From: Whitmania pigra
Lineage: Eukaryota > Annelida > Clitellata > Hirudinida > Haemopidae
Direction: 5' to 3'
DNA: 64,000 bases
NCBI GenBank assembly: GCA_021613335.1
Contig: JAJTWR010000236.1
Span: 1,197,001 to 1,261,000 of the forward strand
Under the pieces are notes generated by a model. The model was given only the letters and a program-made list of their open reading frames with translations. It did not search any database and was not told the origin of the DNA. The translations under genes and the position numbers were made by a program. Below are positions 15,397-32,885 of the stretch, one piece after another. Position 1 is the stretch's first letter. The number at the start of each line of letters is the position of its first letter.

Positions 15397-18300
15397 ATGG
15401 AGGATTTGAAACAGCAGGATGTTAATCATGACCTGGGGAATAACGTGTTTGACTATGAAAACTTATACGGTAGTTTTAATTTTAATGGTGGTGATTATTT
15501 CAAGCAATCAGATTGTAAAAGAAGTAACTATACAACAACCCCCATAGAATTTACTAGTAGTAAGTTTTTGTTGCTTGTCTCTTGGTACGCATTCAACACT
15601 TAAAATGCTTAAAAGGGCTTTCATTTTTACTAGATGGCACAGAATGTCTCAATAATAGACGAGATTCAACCAGTGGAAAGAACTCTGTGATTTCTACCAT
15701 TAGCTTCACCCACAGTAACTGTGATAATGGTTTATCAGAATTCTCTGGGCCAATAAGTCACTTGCCTAATAAAGGACTACAATCAAGCAAAGGTCGGGGC
15801 AAGCAAAAACTGAACAAGAATAAACCGGCAAAATTTCATGAACATGGACAAACAGTCAACAAAGATTGTATTTTTGAACAGAATCAAAGGATTATTTCTC
15901 ATGTAATGATATATATTTTAAAATATATATGTGAGCTGTTCCATTTAATTCTAAATTTTTTTAAGATGTCTCAAGATATTTTTTTTATTAAGTTAATTTA
16001 AATTATGTAATTGTTTCAATTTTCTTATGAATTCAGGTTCACAACTTGAGAAAATCCACCCGAACGTACGTCATCTGAACTGTCATTCATTTATTGAACA
16101 GAGTAGCATGTTTAGTATGTTATTGATGGCAATAATAACAATTAGATTACAATGATGAAGTAATAAAATCACATTTGACTCACTATGTTTATGACAAAAA
16201 TGATGGCTGTGATGATTATAAAAAAACCTATTTAAAATTTGGTGCAGGAGAGTCTGTTGTTCAGACATTGGATCCAAAGAAAATGTGGCAAATAGCAATA
16301 AAAAGAAGAAAAATGAACGTGAAAAACATCAGGGTAATTGGGTGCTAGATTTAACTCTAAATTGTCCTCGTTGAAATTAAGCTCATGATCTGATGCCAGT
16401 ATTATTTACATTATGGTATTATTGCACGATATTCTATCACATTCTCAAAGTGTCAAAATAATGGGTGCAGGTGTACCAAATTTATCATTGTATTTATTGT
16501 TTCTTGCAGTAATTTCAATAACACATTATTCACCTTGATGTCTCAGGCAGCTGATGCCGACTCTCTCAGTGAAATAATCATTTCTACTGACATTTTGAAC
16601 AACAATAAAGTTCCATTATTAATAGCGGTGACCAACGATAAGAACATTTAAATAAACTGTGACATTAATAAGCCAACAGCTCCCTTATTTTCTATTCAGA
16701 AGGAAGGAAACCAAAAAGACAAGGAAATACTGAGAAGATGAGAATGAAGCAGGAGGTCAAAACCCTACAGAGACAAGTGTCTGCCCTACAGGATGAAATT
16801 GCTTGCCTCAAACAAAAGTTGAGCCAAGCATCTCCATCGAGAGATTTTACCCTATCCTCCAGCTATAGAAAGGTCCCCTCCTTTAGCGGAGACGTTGAAA
16901 GGGCTCCCCTTACCCCCCAAAGCGATGGATCCGCAACGACCGTCGCCAAGGCCTCTGCGCCTTTCGGTCGGAAATTCGTGGCATTCAGAAAATATTTTTG
17001 CCCGAAATGTACCAGATCTTTCAGCAATTACAACCTTCTCTGCAGACATGTTGGAATCCATTCTGGTAAGTTGGTTGGTGGATTAAAGATGGTTAAGAAT
17101 CAATTATATTGTTAACAAGGTTGGGTTATATTCTGATTAGGAACCCTGATTTCATATCACTAGTGAATCATAGCCTTTAACCTACACCAGAATGTTAGGC
17201 TTTCAGTGCTTTAGTCAAAAGGTTTTATTGCTAGATGTTGTGTTGTTACTAGGTTCGAGGTTGGATTGAATATTTATAATTAATAGTGATATCCATGTGC
17301 CTTTTATTTCTTTAATGATTAAATTTTTTATAATTTCAGGCAAGAAGCCCTACTCCTGCAAAGTATGCAGTAAGACATTCAGTCTGGCCAATCAGCTGAG
17401 CCTTCATATGGCCATGCATTCAGATGAGCAGACTCAACAAGATGAGGTGCTCTCGAAAGGGTTCATCAATTCTGACCTCAGGAACAACCTGCAGGTGCAT
17501 GGAGACGTCAAGGTTATCTTTTGTCATTGAAAATCAGCTTGCCTAGTTTGCCAGGCAATTGTAGCTGAAGTTGAATTCAATTTGTCGCTCTTTCTTGAGT
17601 TTATCATTACGACCTTCAGCAAAATTCATTTTTATCTAATAATTCATCAATCTCTTAATCTGTTATCACAACTCTCTAGAATTCTGATATAAGCAAGCTA
17701 GGAAATTATCTTCATGATGTAACCAATTATATCCAGTAATCAGCAGTTTGAAGATTAATGGACCCGAACTATTATCAACAATTTTGTCTTTGCTTCCTTT
17801 TTTTCTTTGCCTTTTTCAGGCAATGCAAAAGGTATGCAAAGTGTGTGGGAAGAGATTCAGCCGTGTGTGCCATCTCCTCAGACACTCCTTGATCCATACT
17901 GGACACAGGCCATTTCCTTGCAACGTGTGTGACAAAAGATTCTACAAGTCAGATCACCTGTCTCGTCACATGGTCGTTCATACAGGTGGGTAGCGACAGC
18001 CACTTAGAAATCTAGGCCTACATGATGAACAACTACTAAGACAATGAGACATTTCATGAGAGAACTTAACTGCATTTTGATAGCTTCTGACCTAAACCTC
18101 TTAACAGGCAGGAAGCCTTATCAGTGTGATAAATGTCACAAGTCGTACGTGACGAACAGCGAACTGAACCTGCACAAAACGACGCACTCGGGAGAACGAT
18201 TGCACATGTGCGACGTCTGCGGCCTTCGGTTCACCAGACATGCCCACATGGTCAGGCATTCCAAGGTGCACACCGGGGAAAAGCCCTTTTACTGTGAGAC

Positions 18301-19175
18301 CTGTGGCAGGTCTTTTTCCAGGCTCAACCACCTGCAGAGACATCAGAAACTTCATCTAGATGATACAACGTTTAGGTACTTTTACTTACCTACGGAGCAC
18401 GCCTTCAACAACAAAATAATTGCTAAACCCACCAGATAGAAAAGTAGTTGTATAGAAAGAAAATCAAAATCTAAATAACTTTTCATTTAATATTAACAGA
18501 TGCTACTTGTGCTCCTCAGAGTTTGGAAATAAAGAGAGTCTGAAAGAGCACATTTTGACTCACGACATCAAAAAAGCCTCGCCGTGCCCTTGGTGTGGAA
18601 TAGAATTCAGATCGAAGTCTAAACTCTTGAAACATACCGAGGTCTACCACCAGAAAAGCGCTAGCATCGTTGGTGCTGGAGATGGTAGTTTAAACGGAAG
18701 CATTTCTAGCAGTCCGAGAAAAATCAAAGAGCACGTCTGCGACCAGTGCGACAAGTCCTACAAGACTTCTGGAGCTCTCGTCGTCCACAAACGGTCGCAT
18801 TCCGGAGAGCGACCGTTCGTGTGCGACGCCTGTGCCGTCAGCTTTTCCAGGTCGAGCTCTCTCATCCGACACAAGAGATCGCACACGGGCGAGAAACCTC
18901 ACGTGTGTCCAATTTGTAAGAAGGCCTATGCCAGAAGGCACCAACTCAGAAAGCATGAGAGCACCACCCACGATCCTAAAGGTCATACTACCGACGGCAT
19001 CGCCAGCCAGTTCTCGATCATGACCGACGGGATTGGAGATGCCAAAGACCATCTTCGGCATGGTTCTCCTTATTTCTCTAGTTTGCCACTTATAGCAGAT
19101 AACTCTACATCTTTTGGAAATTCTGATCATGTTAATGCCAATGTTATCAGCGAAAATATCATTCTAGATTTTTAG
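15397..19175 (+). CDS. C2H2 zinc-finger protein, 12 fingers, about 725 aa
   Basis: Nine exons: 15397-15559, 15634-15902, 16037-16065, 16248-16333, 16700-17065, 17340-17494, 17820-17985, 18108-18375 and 18500-19175. All phases agree (2178 nt with stop). An alternative donor for exon 6 is at 17512, also in phase. The N-terminus is acidic/Asn-rich, then basic (a KKKKNEREK-type nuclear signal). A short coiled coil (MKQEVKTLQRQVSALQDEI) leads into the first finger, FCPKC...H...H. Twelve C2H2 units follow, several joined by the classical TGEKP/TGERP-type linker, so sequence-specific DNA binding is expected. Fingers 8 and 9 are separated from the rest by atypical linkers, and a Ser/Gly spacer divides finger 9 from fingers 10-12. 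Many introns cut at the linker Gly, as in other multi-exon ZNF genes. No KRAB, BTB or SCAN domain was seen, and the orthologue was not identified. Confidence 0.85.
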
Positions 19176-19367
19176 TTTTGCAGGCCAACTAAATTTACTG
19201 CAGTAAAATATAAAAAATCAATTTCACTTCAGAGAATATGATTTTTTTTTCAATTTTAATGCATGGCATCTGAAGCTCTTGATATATATGTTGGTGAATT
19301 TCAGTTGCAATTGATGTGAGTTATGCATTTTTTTCAAATCTTGATGAGTGCATCCTCTCTTCGCATG

Positions 19368-24149
<4,782 letters not shown>

Positions 24150-26040
24150 GTCTCAGGAATCACTGTCCATTCAATGGGATTTAGGATGTATCGATTATGA
24201 TTCAAACAGGGGAATTTGCTAATTTTTTTCCCAGCGAATAGTTTAGTGGAAAACGATTTCGTTTTTTACGATGAAATTAGCGCGTTCTAGTAAGATGTTT
24301 AGTCGGTTTTTGAGACTCGATTTTCCAGTTTAACGAGTAAAGTTTGTTAAATTGGATTTGATGTTGTTTTTTGTTGATTTTAGAATTGTAAGAAGGTAGA
24401 TGTTTACGTCAGATTTAAAAGGGGATTATGATTTATTAGAAGTGTTTCTCGGTGCAGTTTCAAGCAGTCGTTTGCCTAGACTGCCTGCGTTTCAACTATT
24501 GCGTAGTTCTAGCCAAGCAGATTAAAACGTTATTATAAGTGTTTGTTTCTCAGTGCAGGTTATAGCGTTCGTTTGTGTTTGAGATTGACTGTATTTATTC
24601 ATTTGATTAAAGTCCGTTGTAGATTGGCTGTTTCGAAGTGTCTCAAATATTTTGGAATTCTAGCTAGGCAGATTAAACCGTTGACGATGAATCTTCTTCA
24701 ATTTGGGTTATGGTTTATTATTATTAATTAATAAAAACAGTAACGCTAAATAGTTTGCCAAACCAAATCATCATGCGCCCAGAGCCAGACGTTCTTGAAA
24801 GCTTCTTGGATTTCTTGTCCATAAAAAAAAATGCTCTGGAATGACAAGAGCCATTCTGAAAGCGAGGCAGTTGATTAAGCCCGACTGAAATAGTAATTAA
24901 CAAAAGCAACTCTTGATCAGTAAGATGATGTTGTAAAAACGGAAAGCTTGCTGGGAAATGGTGTAATCCATGAGAAAACAGAGAAAAGCTCAAGATTGCA
25001 AAGCTCGCGTTTCGTACGCCCTTCGCAAGAACGAGTCTTTTTTTTTCAACGCTGACCTTATAAAAAAAAAACAAAAAATAAACCAACCAACCAACAGCTG
25101 ACTTCAAGCTAAGCGCACTAAGAAGCCATCTCCTCAAGTTGTGCGAAGGTTCGCCCCCTTTTGGACAAAGCGTGCAAAAGCCAAATAAAGCCAATTATGC
25201 TCTCGATTAGGTTAGGACAAGTAGACAAGTACGACTGAAGCCACAAGAAGAGGCTTGTCGTTTTATCTTTTCCCAGGGGTCGAACCACATGAGACGACCT
25301 TTTTTTGCGTCTAGCCTAAAGCTGCACAAAATTTATTCGTTATTGCCATTGAAATGAAAATGTCCCAACCCCATTTCAAAATCACAAACAAAGCGACTAT
25401 GTAGAACATATTTTCCTGTTTTTTTAATGGCCAACTCATCTTTCAGAAAGTTAAACATTGAAAAATCATTATTAATACATTTGTTATACTTGATATAATA
25501 AATGTTATTATCATCAACAATCGTTAAAGTTATTATTCAGTCAGCAGTCATTGTCAGAGTACATTTACCATCACAACAAATTTGAATTTATTCTCAAATT
25601 AGTTAGTTATCAACACACTGGGGAATCTTGCAGTTTCACATAGACAGTTTTAAGTTCATCACTGCCAAGAAAGCCACATTTGAACAGAAACTGATTCACC
25701 AAACAACTCGGAATAAAATCAACGAACGAGTGGACGAAAAGCATTTGACATTCTCCTTCAAAAGCAAAACTTCGAATTGTTAAAATCGGCGTGCACATTG
25801 TCATTATTACAGTCCTTTTGTGTCATAAAATAAAAGATCCGATGGTAACGATAAAAGGCAGAGAAAAGCCCCCCCGGAATTTAAACAAACCGAACGCGAC
25901 CTTTGCGAACTCTGAAAAATACTGAAAAACAAGACATTTATATACATAAACGAGGCGAACAAAAGTCGTCAAACGTCCGAACAATTTCGATAATTAATAT
26001 AATTCTGTGACAGTCGGAGGAACTGTTGACTTTTCAATTT
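24150..26040. other. Intergenic, no gene recognised
   Basis: Upstream flank of the TTLL10-like gene and downstream flank of the 26-28 kb gene. A diverged direct duplication is visible: agtgtttctcggtgcag (24438) versus agtgtttgtttctcagtgcag (24538), each followed by a version of ctagcYaRgcagattaaa. Open frames (for example 24724-25194 on the reverse strand) lack splice context or domains. Confidence 0.55.
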
Positions 26041-28183
26041 TTAAATTCTCTTCTTTTTCTTGCTATTTTTCGTTATCATTTGATAATACATTTCTGCTTT
26101 CTTGGCAGGCAGAGTCTTGTCCTTTGATTCTTTGCTAAGAATAACTCTTCTTGGTTTCTTGGAACAGCAGAGAAGGTCCTTGGCATTTTCGACATTTACG
26201 CACGTCAAACCATCCATCCTCAGCCTCTCCAAAGACACTTTGCATTCGGAGAAGAGAAGCCTGCAATTGAGAAGTTGGTTCGCGTTGCCGCAAGGAACCC
26301 TTTCCTTGCGTTGCGAAGCGGTTTCGACGACAGGAAGGCTTTCCGAAACAGCATGCGTCCGAGGGTTAGTTTTTGCATGAGACTTTTCAGATTTTTTGTC
26401 GTCGGATTTTGGTCTATGATCATCTTTCGGCTTTTTGTTTTTGAAAGAGAGCTTGATCTTTGAAATGTCGTTAGAATTACTGTTCCTTCCGACTGCCCTC
26501 GAGTCGTCCGAGGTCCAACTTTTGGAATCAGAGAATCTCTTAGACCGAACGGGTGATTCTGCTTCCCCCCAATGCTTCATGACTTCCCTGTCGACGATGT
26601 CTACCAAGCTCAAATCATTCGACCTGACTTTCTCTTTGTTGTGCTTTTCATTTGAAGTCGAATTCTTCTTGCTCTCATCAATTTTGGACAAATTTTTCAT
26701 CTTTTTCATGGACTTACCTGAAAAACCGCCATCGTTCACAGCGTCGGAGTTGCCTGCTTGGAAGAAATATTAATTCAAATAATAGATTTAAGGCACTTCT
26801 GATGCTAGGCACATGGAAGCCGTATGAATCAACAATTACTAAAAACCCAAAAAATAAAAACGCGATGAGCGGCTCACCTGATTCTCGTGGCAGATCTTGA
26901 GTGCAGTCCGGGCAAGCTTCGGCTTCCGTCACGGCAGGCAGATTAGATTCGCAAGGTTCGGGAGCGACCGTCGAAGATACCTGAGGTTTGGGCACTCTTA
27001 TGATAAGTTTTAAAGAGTTTGTGGAACAAGTCACCGAACCGAGCTGCATCGACGACTCGAGAGTTGAATTTATCACGCCGTTTACCTGCTTGACGGAAGC
27101 CAACGAAGTCGTTACCGAGGTTAATGTCGTGGAAGGCGATAGGTTTTCATCAATCAAGATCACTTCATCATCCTTGTTTGCGGTTCCGGCGGCATTGCTT
27201 TCTGGTGAGGCGACCGAATTAGAATCCCAATTCGGATCCTTTTTACGCTTGGTAGAAACTTTCTTCGACGACGATTTGTCGCTTGCCGAGTCGCCAAGAT
27301 TTTTGTCGAGAGATGACGGCGACGATACTGTGGGTATTTTAGTAATTTGACTGGAGGTGGCACCTGACTGGACATTTTGTTCCTCATCAACTGGGTCAAT
27401 GATGATGGTGGTGACATTTGGTGGAGTAGCTATATTGGAGGCCTTTAGATGCTTGAGGTCATAATAATTTGTGTTGTTAATGTTAATGCTAAACTGTTGA
27501 CTAAACAAAGGGGCAATTTGTTGCTGCTGTTGCGGTTGAATGAGCCTGGCTCCTGCCATCGCATTTTGAACTCTCTGCTGAAGAGCTGTCCGTGGCATCG
27601 CGTGGAATGGATTCCTTTGAAGAGTGCATTGGAGCTGAGGTCTCAAGGAATGAATGGTAATCGGGGTTTGCAATTCCAATCGGCCGGTCTTTTGAAGGGA
27701 GAATGTCGGTTGCAGGACGAACCTGCTCCTCTTGGCGCCATCTCGAGCTTCCATCGGAGAAAGGAAAGCCTGAACCTGAGCAATGTTTTGTTGGAAGCTG
27801 ATTGGTTGAGGCTGTTGAGAGACGAGTCTGAGCGAGGATGACAGTCCAGGAGGCCTTACAACAGGGGCAAGAACAGAAGGCACAGTCCCTCTACAGTAAT
27901 TAATTGCTGTCGGTGTTACTTGCATTGATTGTCTGAAATCTATTAAGGCCGGTGATTTGGCCTGCGAAGCAGAGTCTTTCTCCGATTCCCCATTGTTTAT
28001 AGCACCATCATGGACTGTGTTATCTTGCGGAACGTTGTTAATGGATATTATCGAGTTGTTGTCAGCAGAAGAGATGAGTTTGGAGGAAGGAAAATCAAGG
28101 GGTATGTGTATAACACTCTTCACTCCATTCATCCATGACTCGATAACTTTGAAATTTCCCGTAATGCCATAATCTGCTTCCAT
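26041..28183 (-). CDS. Unrecognised low-complexity, Lys-rich (probably nuclear) protein, 672 aa
   Basis: Two coding exons on the reverse strand: 28183-26878 and 26753-26041, joined at phase 1 (2019 nt). The N-terminal part (MEADYGITGNFKVIESWMNG and on) is the only stretch that looks folded. It is followed by a Gln/Pro/Leu-rich middle, a Ser/Thr-rich acidic stretch with the basic KKVSTKRKKD, and a segment with two Cys (CPDC). The second exon is Lys/Ser-rich, has a Cys cluster near DLLCCSKKPRR and ends in a KKKKRI-type nuclear signal. An acceptor-like AAATAG sits just before the ATG, and a donor-like site near 28448 suggests a non-coding first exon. No family was recognised. Composition suggests a nuclear or chromatin-associated factor (inference only). 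A consensus donor CAG|GTAAGT lies inside the second exon at 26718. Confidence 0.7.
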
Positions 28184-29034
28184 CGCCTATTTAAAAATGT
28201 ATAAACAAACTTAGTTGTGAATGGTACGACTCATAATTATCAGCCAATTACTAATAGCTAAAAAATACAAATATTTAAAAAAATGTTACTGTAGATAGTC
28301 TTTTCACTTCAAGATTTCAAATAAAAATTGGAGTAATCAGTAGATACACAGTACAGTATATAAATGATCCAAATTCGTCCAAATCTTAAGATCGACTCGT
28401 CAAATGCGTGTAATAACAAAGTTGCCATCCGAAATTCTACTCTACCTTGGTGGTATTTAGTGATTCGGTAGTTAAAAATTTAATATTGTAGAAGAGGCAA
28501 TCTAGAGCAACTCCCGCCCCGTCCGCAATGTTTATTTCGGTGAAATCGAAGATACAATTGCATGTTTTAAATGCAGACTACAAATGTTATTTACTTAATT
28601 TTAGGTTTAATTTAATACTGTAAATACTAATATATTTACAAATAATTAAATGCTGATTTAAACAAATATTAAAATAATTATAAAAAAATTTACTGACACA
28701 TTTTAAATTAGTTCTGTTTAATTATAACAATTAATTTTATTTATAAAATGTTTTAAAATTAAATTAAACTTAATATTTTAATTGAAATATTTGACACTTT
28801 AAGTGATTTGTAACCTAAATAATTACAATACAATACAGGTATAACTTACAAATTCTTTATCCAGATTATTTTTGATTCAAAAAAATATTTATCTATCTTG
28901 GCTTGCACATGTTTTAGGACTTGAATTGTCGTTAGTTCTGTACAGGCATTTGTTCCATTATTTGTTGGGTCTTTTGTGCCTTTGTCTGCATCTTGATATA
29001 AAGGTGATAACAGTTCAAGAAGCATATAAAGAAA
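28184..29034. promoter_or_regulatory. Head-to-head interval before PFAS
   Basis: 851 bp between the divergent start codons of the 26-28 kb gene and PFAS. It is very AT-rich. A donor-like AAG|GTAGAG on the reverse strand near 28448 may end a 5'-UTR exon of the leftward gene. No other coding signal was seen. Confidence 0.35.
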
Positions 29035-32000
29035 ATGGCTATAATTAGGTTATACAGGTATCCTGGCTTGACTGATGAAGAAAAGGACAAAGTTTGCAAG
29101 AAGATCGCCTCTGCGCTCGCAGAGCACGAGGCTGGAAATTTACATAATTCCAGCGTTGATGTCAAAAGTGAACTTTGCTTTTACATAGAGGTGAACGGAG
29201 AAGGTAAGATATCGTCTGCTTTTCTCAAAATAGTACCCCATGCATTATTTTCTTAAAGCATCACTTCTGTCTTACGTTAAGCTCTGACAAAGGATGAAGA
29301 AGAGATTCTTCTCTGGATATTAAGATGTCCATTTTCAACCTCTGATGTCTCTGAAAACTCATTTTTAAATGGCAGTGACTCTCCATTTGGTGTAATTGAG
29401 ATAGGTCCAAGGTAGGATAGTTCATCATGAATGCTTTTAAATTGGCTTTGATTACATTTTTTTCGTTAAATTTAAAAGTTATTTGAATAATTGTGATTTT
29501 AGGAACAAAGAATATAACATGCGAAAATTTACAAATACATTTTCAATCCAGGCTAAACTTTAGCACTGCCTTTTCCACCAATGCTGTTTCCATTTGTTCC
29601 TCCGTCGGACTGACCAGGATTTCCAGAATTGAGAAGTCCTTTCGCTACTCCATCCTCGCCTCTCCGGAAGGAACTCATCTCGATGATCTCAAGAAGCATT
29701 TAATTGCAGCTCTACACGACCGCATGACTCAGATGCACTACGAGGAACCGATCACCACTTTCAACCTTGACATCTCGCCCGAGCCCGTTTTCGAGGTCGA
29801 CCTTATCAACCACGGGAGGTCTGCTTTGGAAGACGCAAGCCACGATTTGGGTGAGACGAAATGACATGGTCATGAAGTTATGACTGTCAGTGTTTTTATT
29901 CTAGTCTTTTTTCTGCTATGATATTTCATTAATAGTTAATTATTAATATTATTAGTTTAATGATGCAATATGTTGTTTAACATTATTTCAACATAAACAT
30001 TCATCACTATTTGTAGGAATTTCCTTTGACTCGTGGGATCTTGACTTTTACACCGAGCTTTTTGTCAAGAAACTGATGAGGAACCCTACTAGTGTGGAAT
30101 GCTTTGACCTTGCTCAGTCAAACAGGTGAGCTACTTAATACAGGTGTCATTATGATTAGCTGTTAATCTATGAGTGCTCAGGCATTATGCATTGTTATGC
30201 TAATTAGGTTTTTACAATTGGGACTTTGTTGTTTGTGATAGGTTGTTATATTCAATAATTGAATATTTGATGTTTAGCATAATGTGTTTGCCATGTTAAC
30301 GATTGGTAATTGTAACAGTTGGACATTTTAGTTGATGTTAAGCAAATTCGTTGAGCTCGTTGACATGCCTGAACACCTCAAGTGTCTTGGTGACTTGCCA
30401 GTACAAGATTAATATTCATATTATGCTAATGTGAACTCAAACCCATCCCGGTCAATGATTTCTTGTGCAACACTTTTGCAACCCGACCTGCACCACCAGG
30501 GAGCGCCCTCGGGTAGGGGCACTGTATAAATGGTGGATCGATTAAGAAGTGCCTTCACATCCTATCCGAGTACACATGGCACTCAAAAAATGGGATAAGT
30601 ACAGAATACAATTTTAATGTCCTGTTCATTATGTTTTCCACAGCGAGCATTGTCGTCACTGGTTCTTCAGGGGGAAGTTTGTGATCGATGGAGTGGAACA
30701 GGAATCCTCTTTGCTCAGGATGGTCATGGACACCCAGAAATCAACCAACCCTAACAATGTCATTAAGTTCTCAGACAACAGCAGGCTAGTTTTATTTTTA
30801 GCCATTTTAGCATCAATGTCCTTAAAATCTGATTACCTTGCTAATGTATTTGACATAATTCAACTCGGCAATTATAATACCATGGGCATCACATTGTTTG
30901 ATGTGATATTAATATATACATACATCAGATAATAATAAATTATCATAATTTTCCAGTGCCATAGAAGGCCACGTTCTTCAGACTTTGAGTGCAAAGCTGG
31001 TGGTTGAACCTTCACCTTTCGTGCTGAACCCCCCTTCAAAGAAGCACATCGTCTTCACTGCCGAGACCCACAACTTTCCCACAGGTTGATAATGGTTCAG
31101 TCGTTTCAGGGGTACTAAACTTAATGATGTTCAGGTGTCTGGGGTAATGTAGTTGTCTTCGTAGCTGAGAGAAAACTCAACTTTTACTTATTTAAATACG
31201 GCTTGGTAACGAAAGATTGGAAATAACATTTATTTTTCCAGGTGTGGCCCCATTCCCAGGTGCCACTACAGGTACAGGTGGCAGAATAAGAGATGTTCAG
31301 GCTACTGGCAGAGGAGCTAGAGTTATTGCTGGAACTGCAGGCTACTGTGTGGGGAATCTCAACATTAAAGGTGGAGTTGATTATAGTGATGATTATGATG
31401 ATGATGATTAATAATAATAACTTCCATGTTGTATTACAAATATTTTTATTCTTTTTATATGAAGATAGTTAATTGTGGTCGTTACTTATATTTTAATTAC
31501 TAGCCCGTTAATAGATATGCAAATGAATAAACTTCATTTCTTTTTGAATAATATTTGCAACAATTTGCTATAAATTACGAATGACAAACAGAATAATATG
31601 GCCACCAAAATAAAGCTAATATTAAATCACAGATAAATAATAAAAACTGAAAATTTTAAATTATAAAACCGGAAGTTTACATTATAATCTAAAAGCTTAC
31701 GTACATGAAAATTAATTAGCATGCGCCTAAGCTCACCAGCTTTGAAAACGACATGTGCAATCTTGTGGGAATAATCCCAGAAGAGGTTTTTTTGGCAATA
31801 AGACGCAAAATAATTTATCCATTTTTTTGGAAAGTTGACTAAACTGACCCCAACGTAATCAAGTGTCTCAAGTTTCAATTAAATTGGTTCAGATTTAAAG
31901 TTTTGTATAAGAAATATACATACATACAAGATCCTTGTTATATATATATATATGTAGATTATTATTAACTAATATTTTTATTATAGCAACCAAGTTCTTT

Positions 32001-32853
32001 TTCACAGGATACAAGTTGCTTTGGGAGGATTCAGATGCCAAGTACCCGAGCAATCTTGCACTGCCTCTCGACATTTTAGTCGAGGCGAGCAACGGAGCCT
32101 CCGACTACGGTAACAAGTTCGGCGAACCGATCATCGCGGGCTTCTCGAGGTCGTTCGGCATGTCCGACGTGGCGGGGGAGAGGAGGGAGTGGATCAAGCC
32201 CATCATGTTCACCGGGGGTATCGGGTCCATGGATGCAGAGCACGTGCACAAGTTCGACCCCGAAGTTGGTGAGTAGGAAGGAAATAAACCAAAAAATGGA
32301 GGCGAATAGTAAAAAATGGCACGATGATCGTGATTTAGATCCTGACGACTGAACGTCGATTTGTTCCGGTAGGTATGCAGGTCGTCAAGGTAGGCGGACC
32401 TGTCCTGAGAATCGGTGTCGGCGGAGGTTCTGCTTCGTCGGTCAGCGTCCAGGGAGACCAGAGGGAGGAGTTGGACTTCAATGCAGTGCAGAGGGGCGAT
32501 GCAGAGATGGGAGAGAAAATGAATAGGGTGGTGAGAGGATGCGTGGAGCTTAAAGATCTCAACCCAATCTGCAGCATCCATGATCAAGGGGCTGGTGGAA
32601 ATGGTGGGTGAAAGTTGTTCATTTTATTACGATCATCATCATCATTACTGTTTTACTTGTGATGTGATCTATTTCGCATAATAATTATTATTAATATTAT
32701 TAAGAATGATAATAATAATAGTAATAAAGTCATCATCTTCATTATAATCATTATCATCATTACTGCTTTATTTGTTATGTAATGTAATATATCTCACCTT
32801 GTTGTTGATGTAAATTGTCATTTAGTAATATACTTAATAATATACATAATGAT

Positions 32854-32885
<32 letters not shown>

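Noticed and set aside
24724..25194. 156-codon reverse-strand frame
   Set aside because: No recognisable domain, odd composition (Phe runs from poly-A tracts) and no splice context. It may be a fossil repeat, but I could not assign one.
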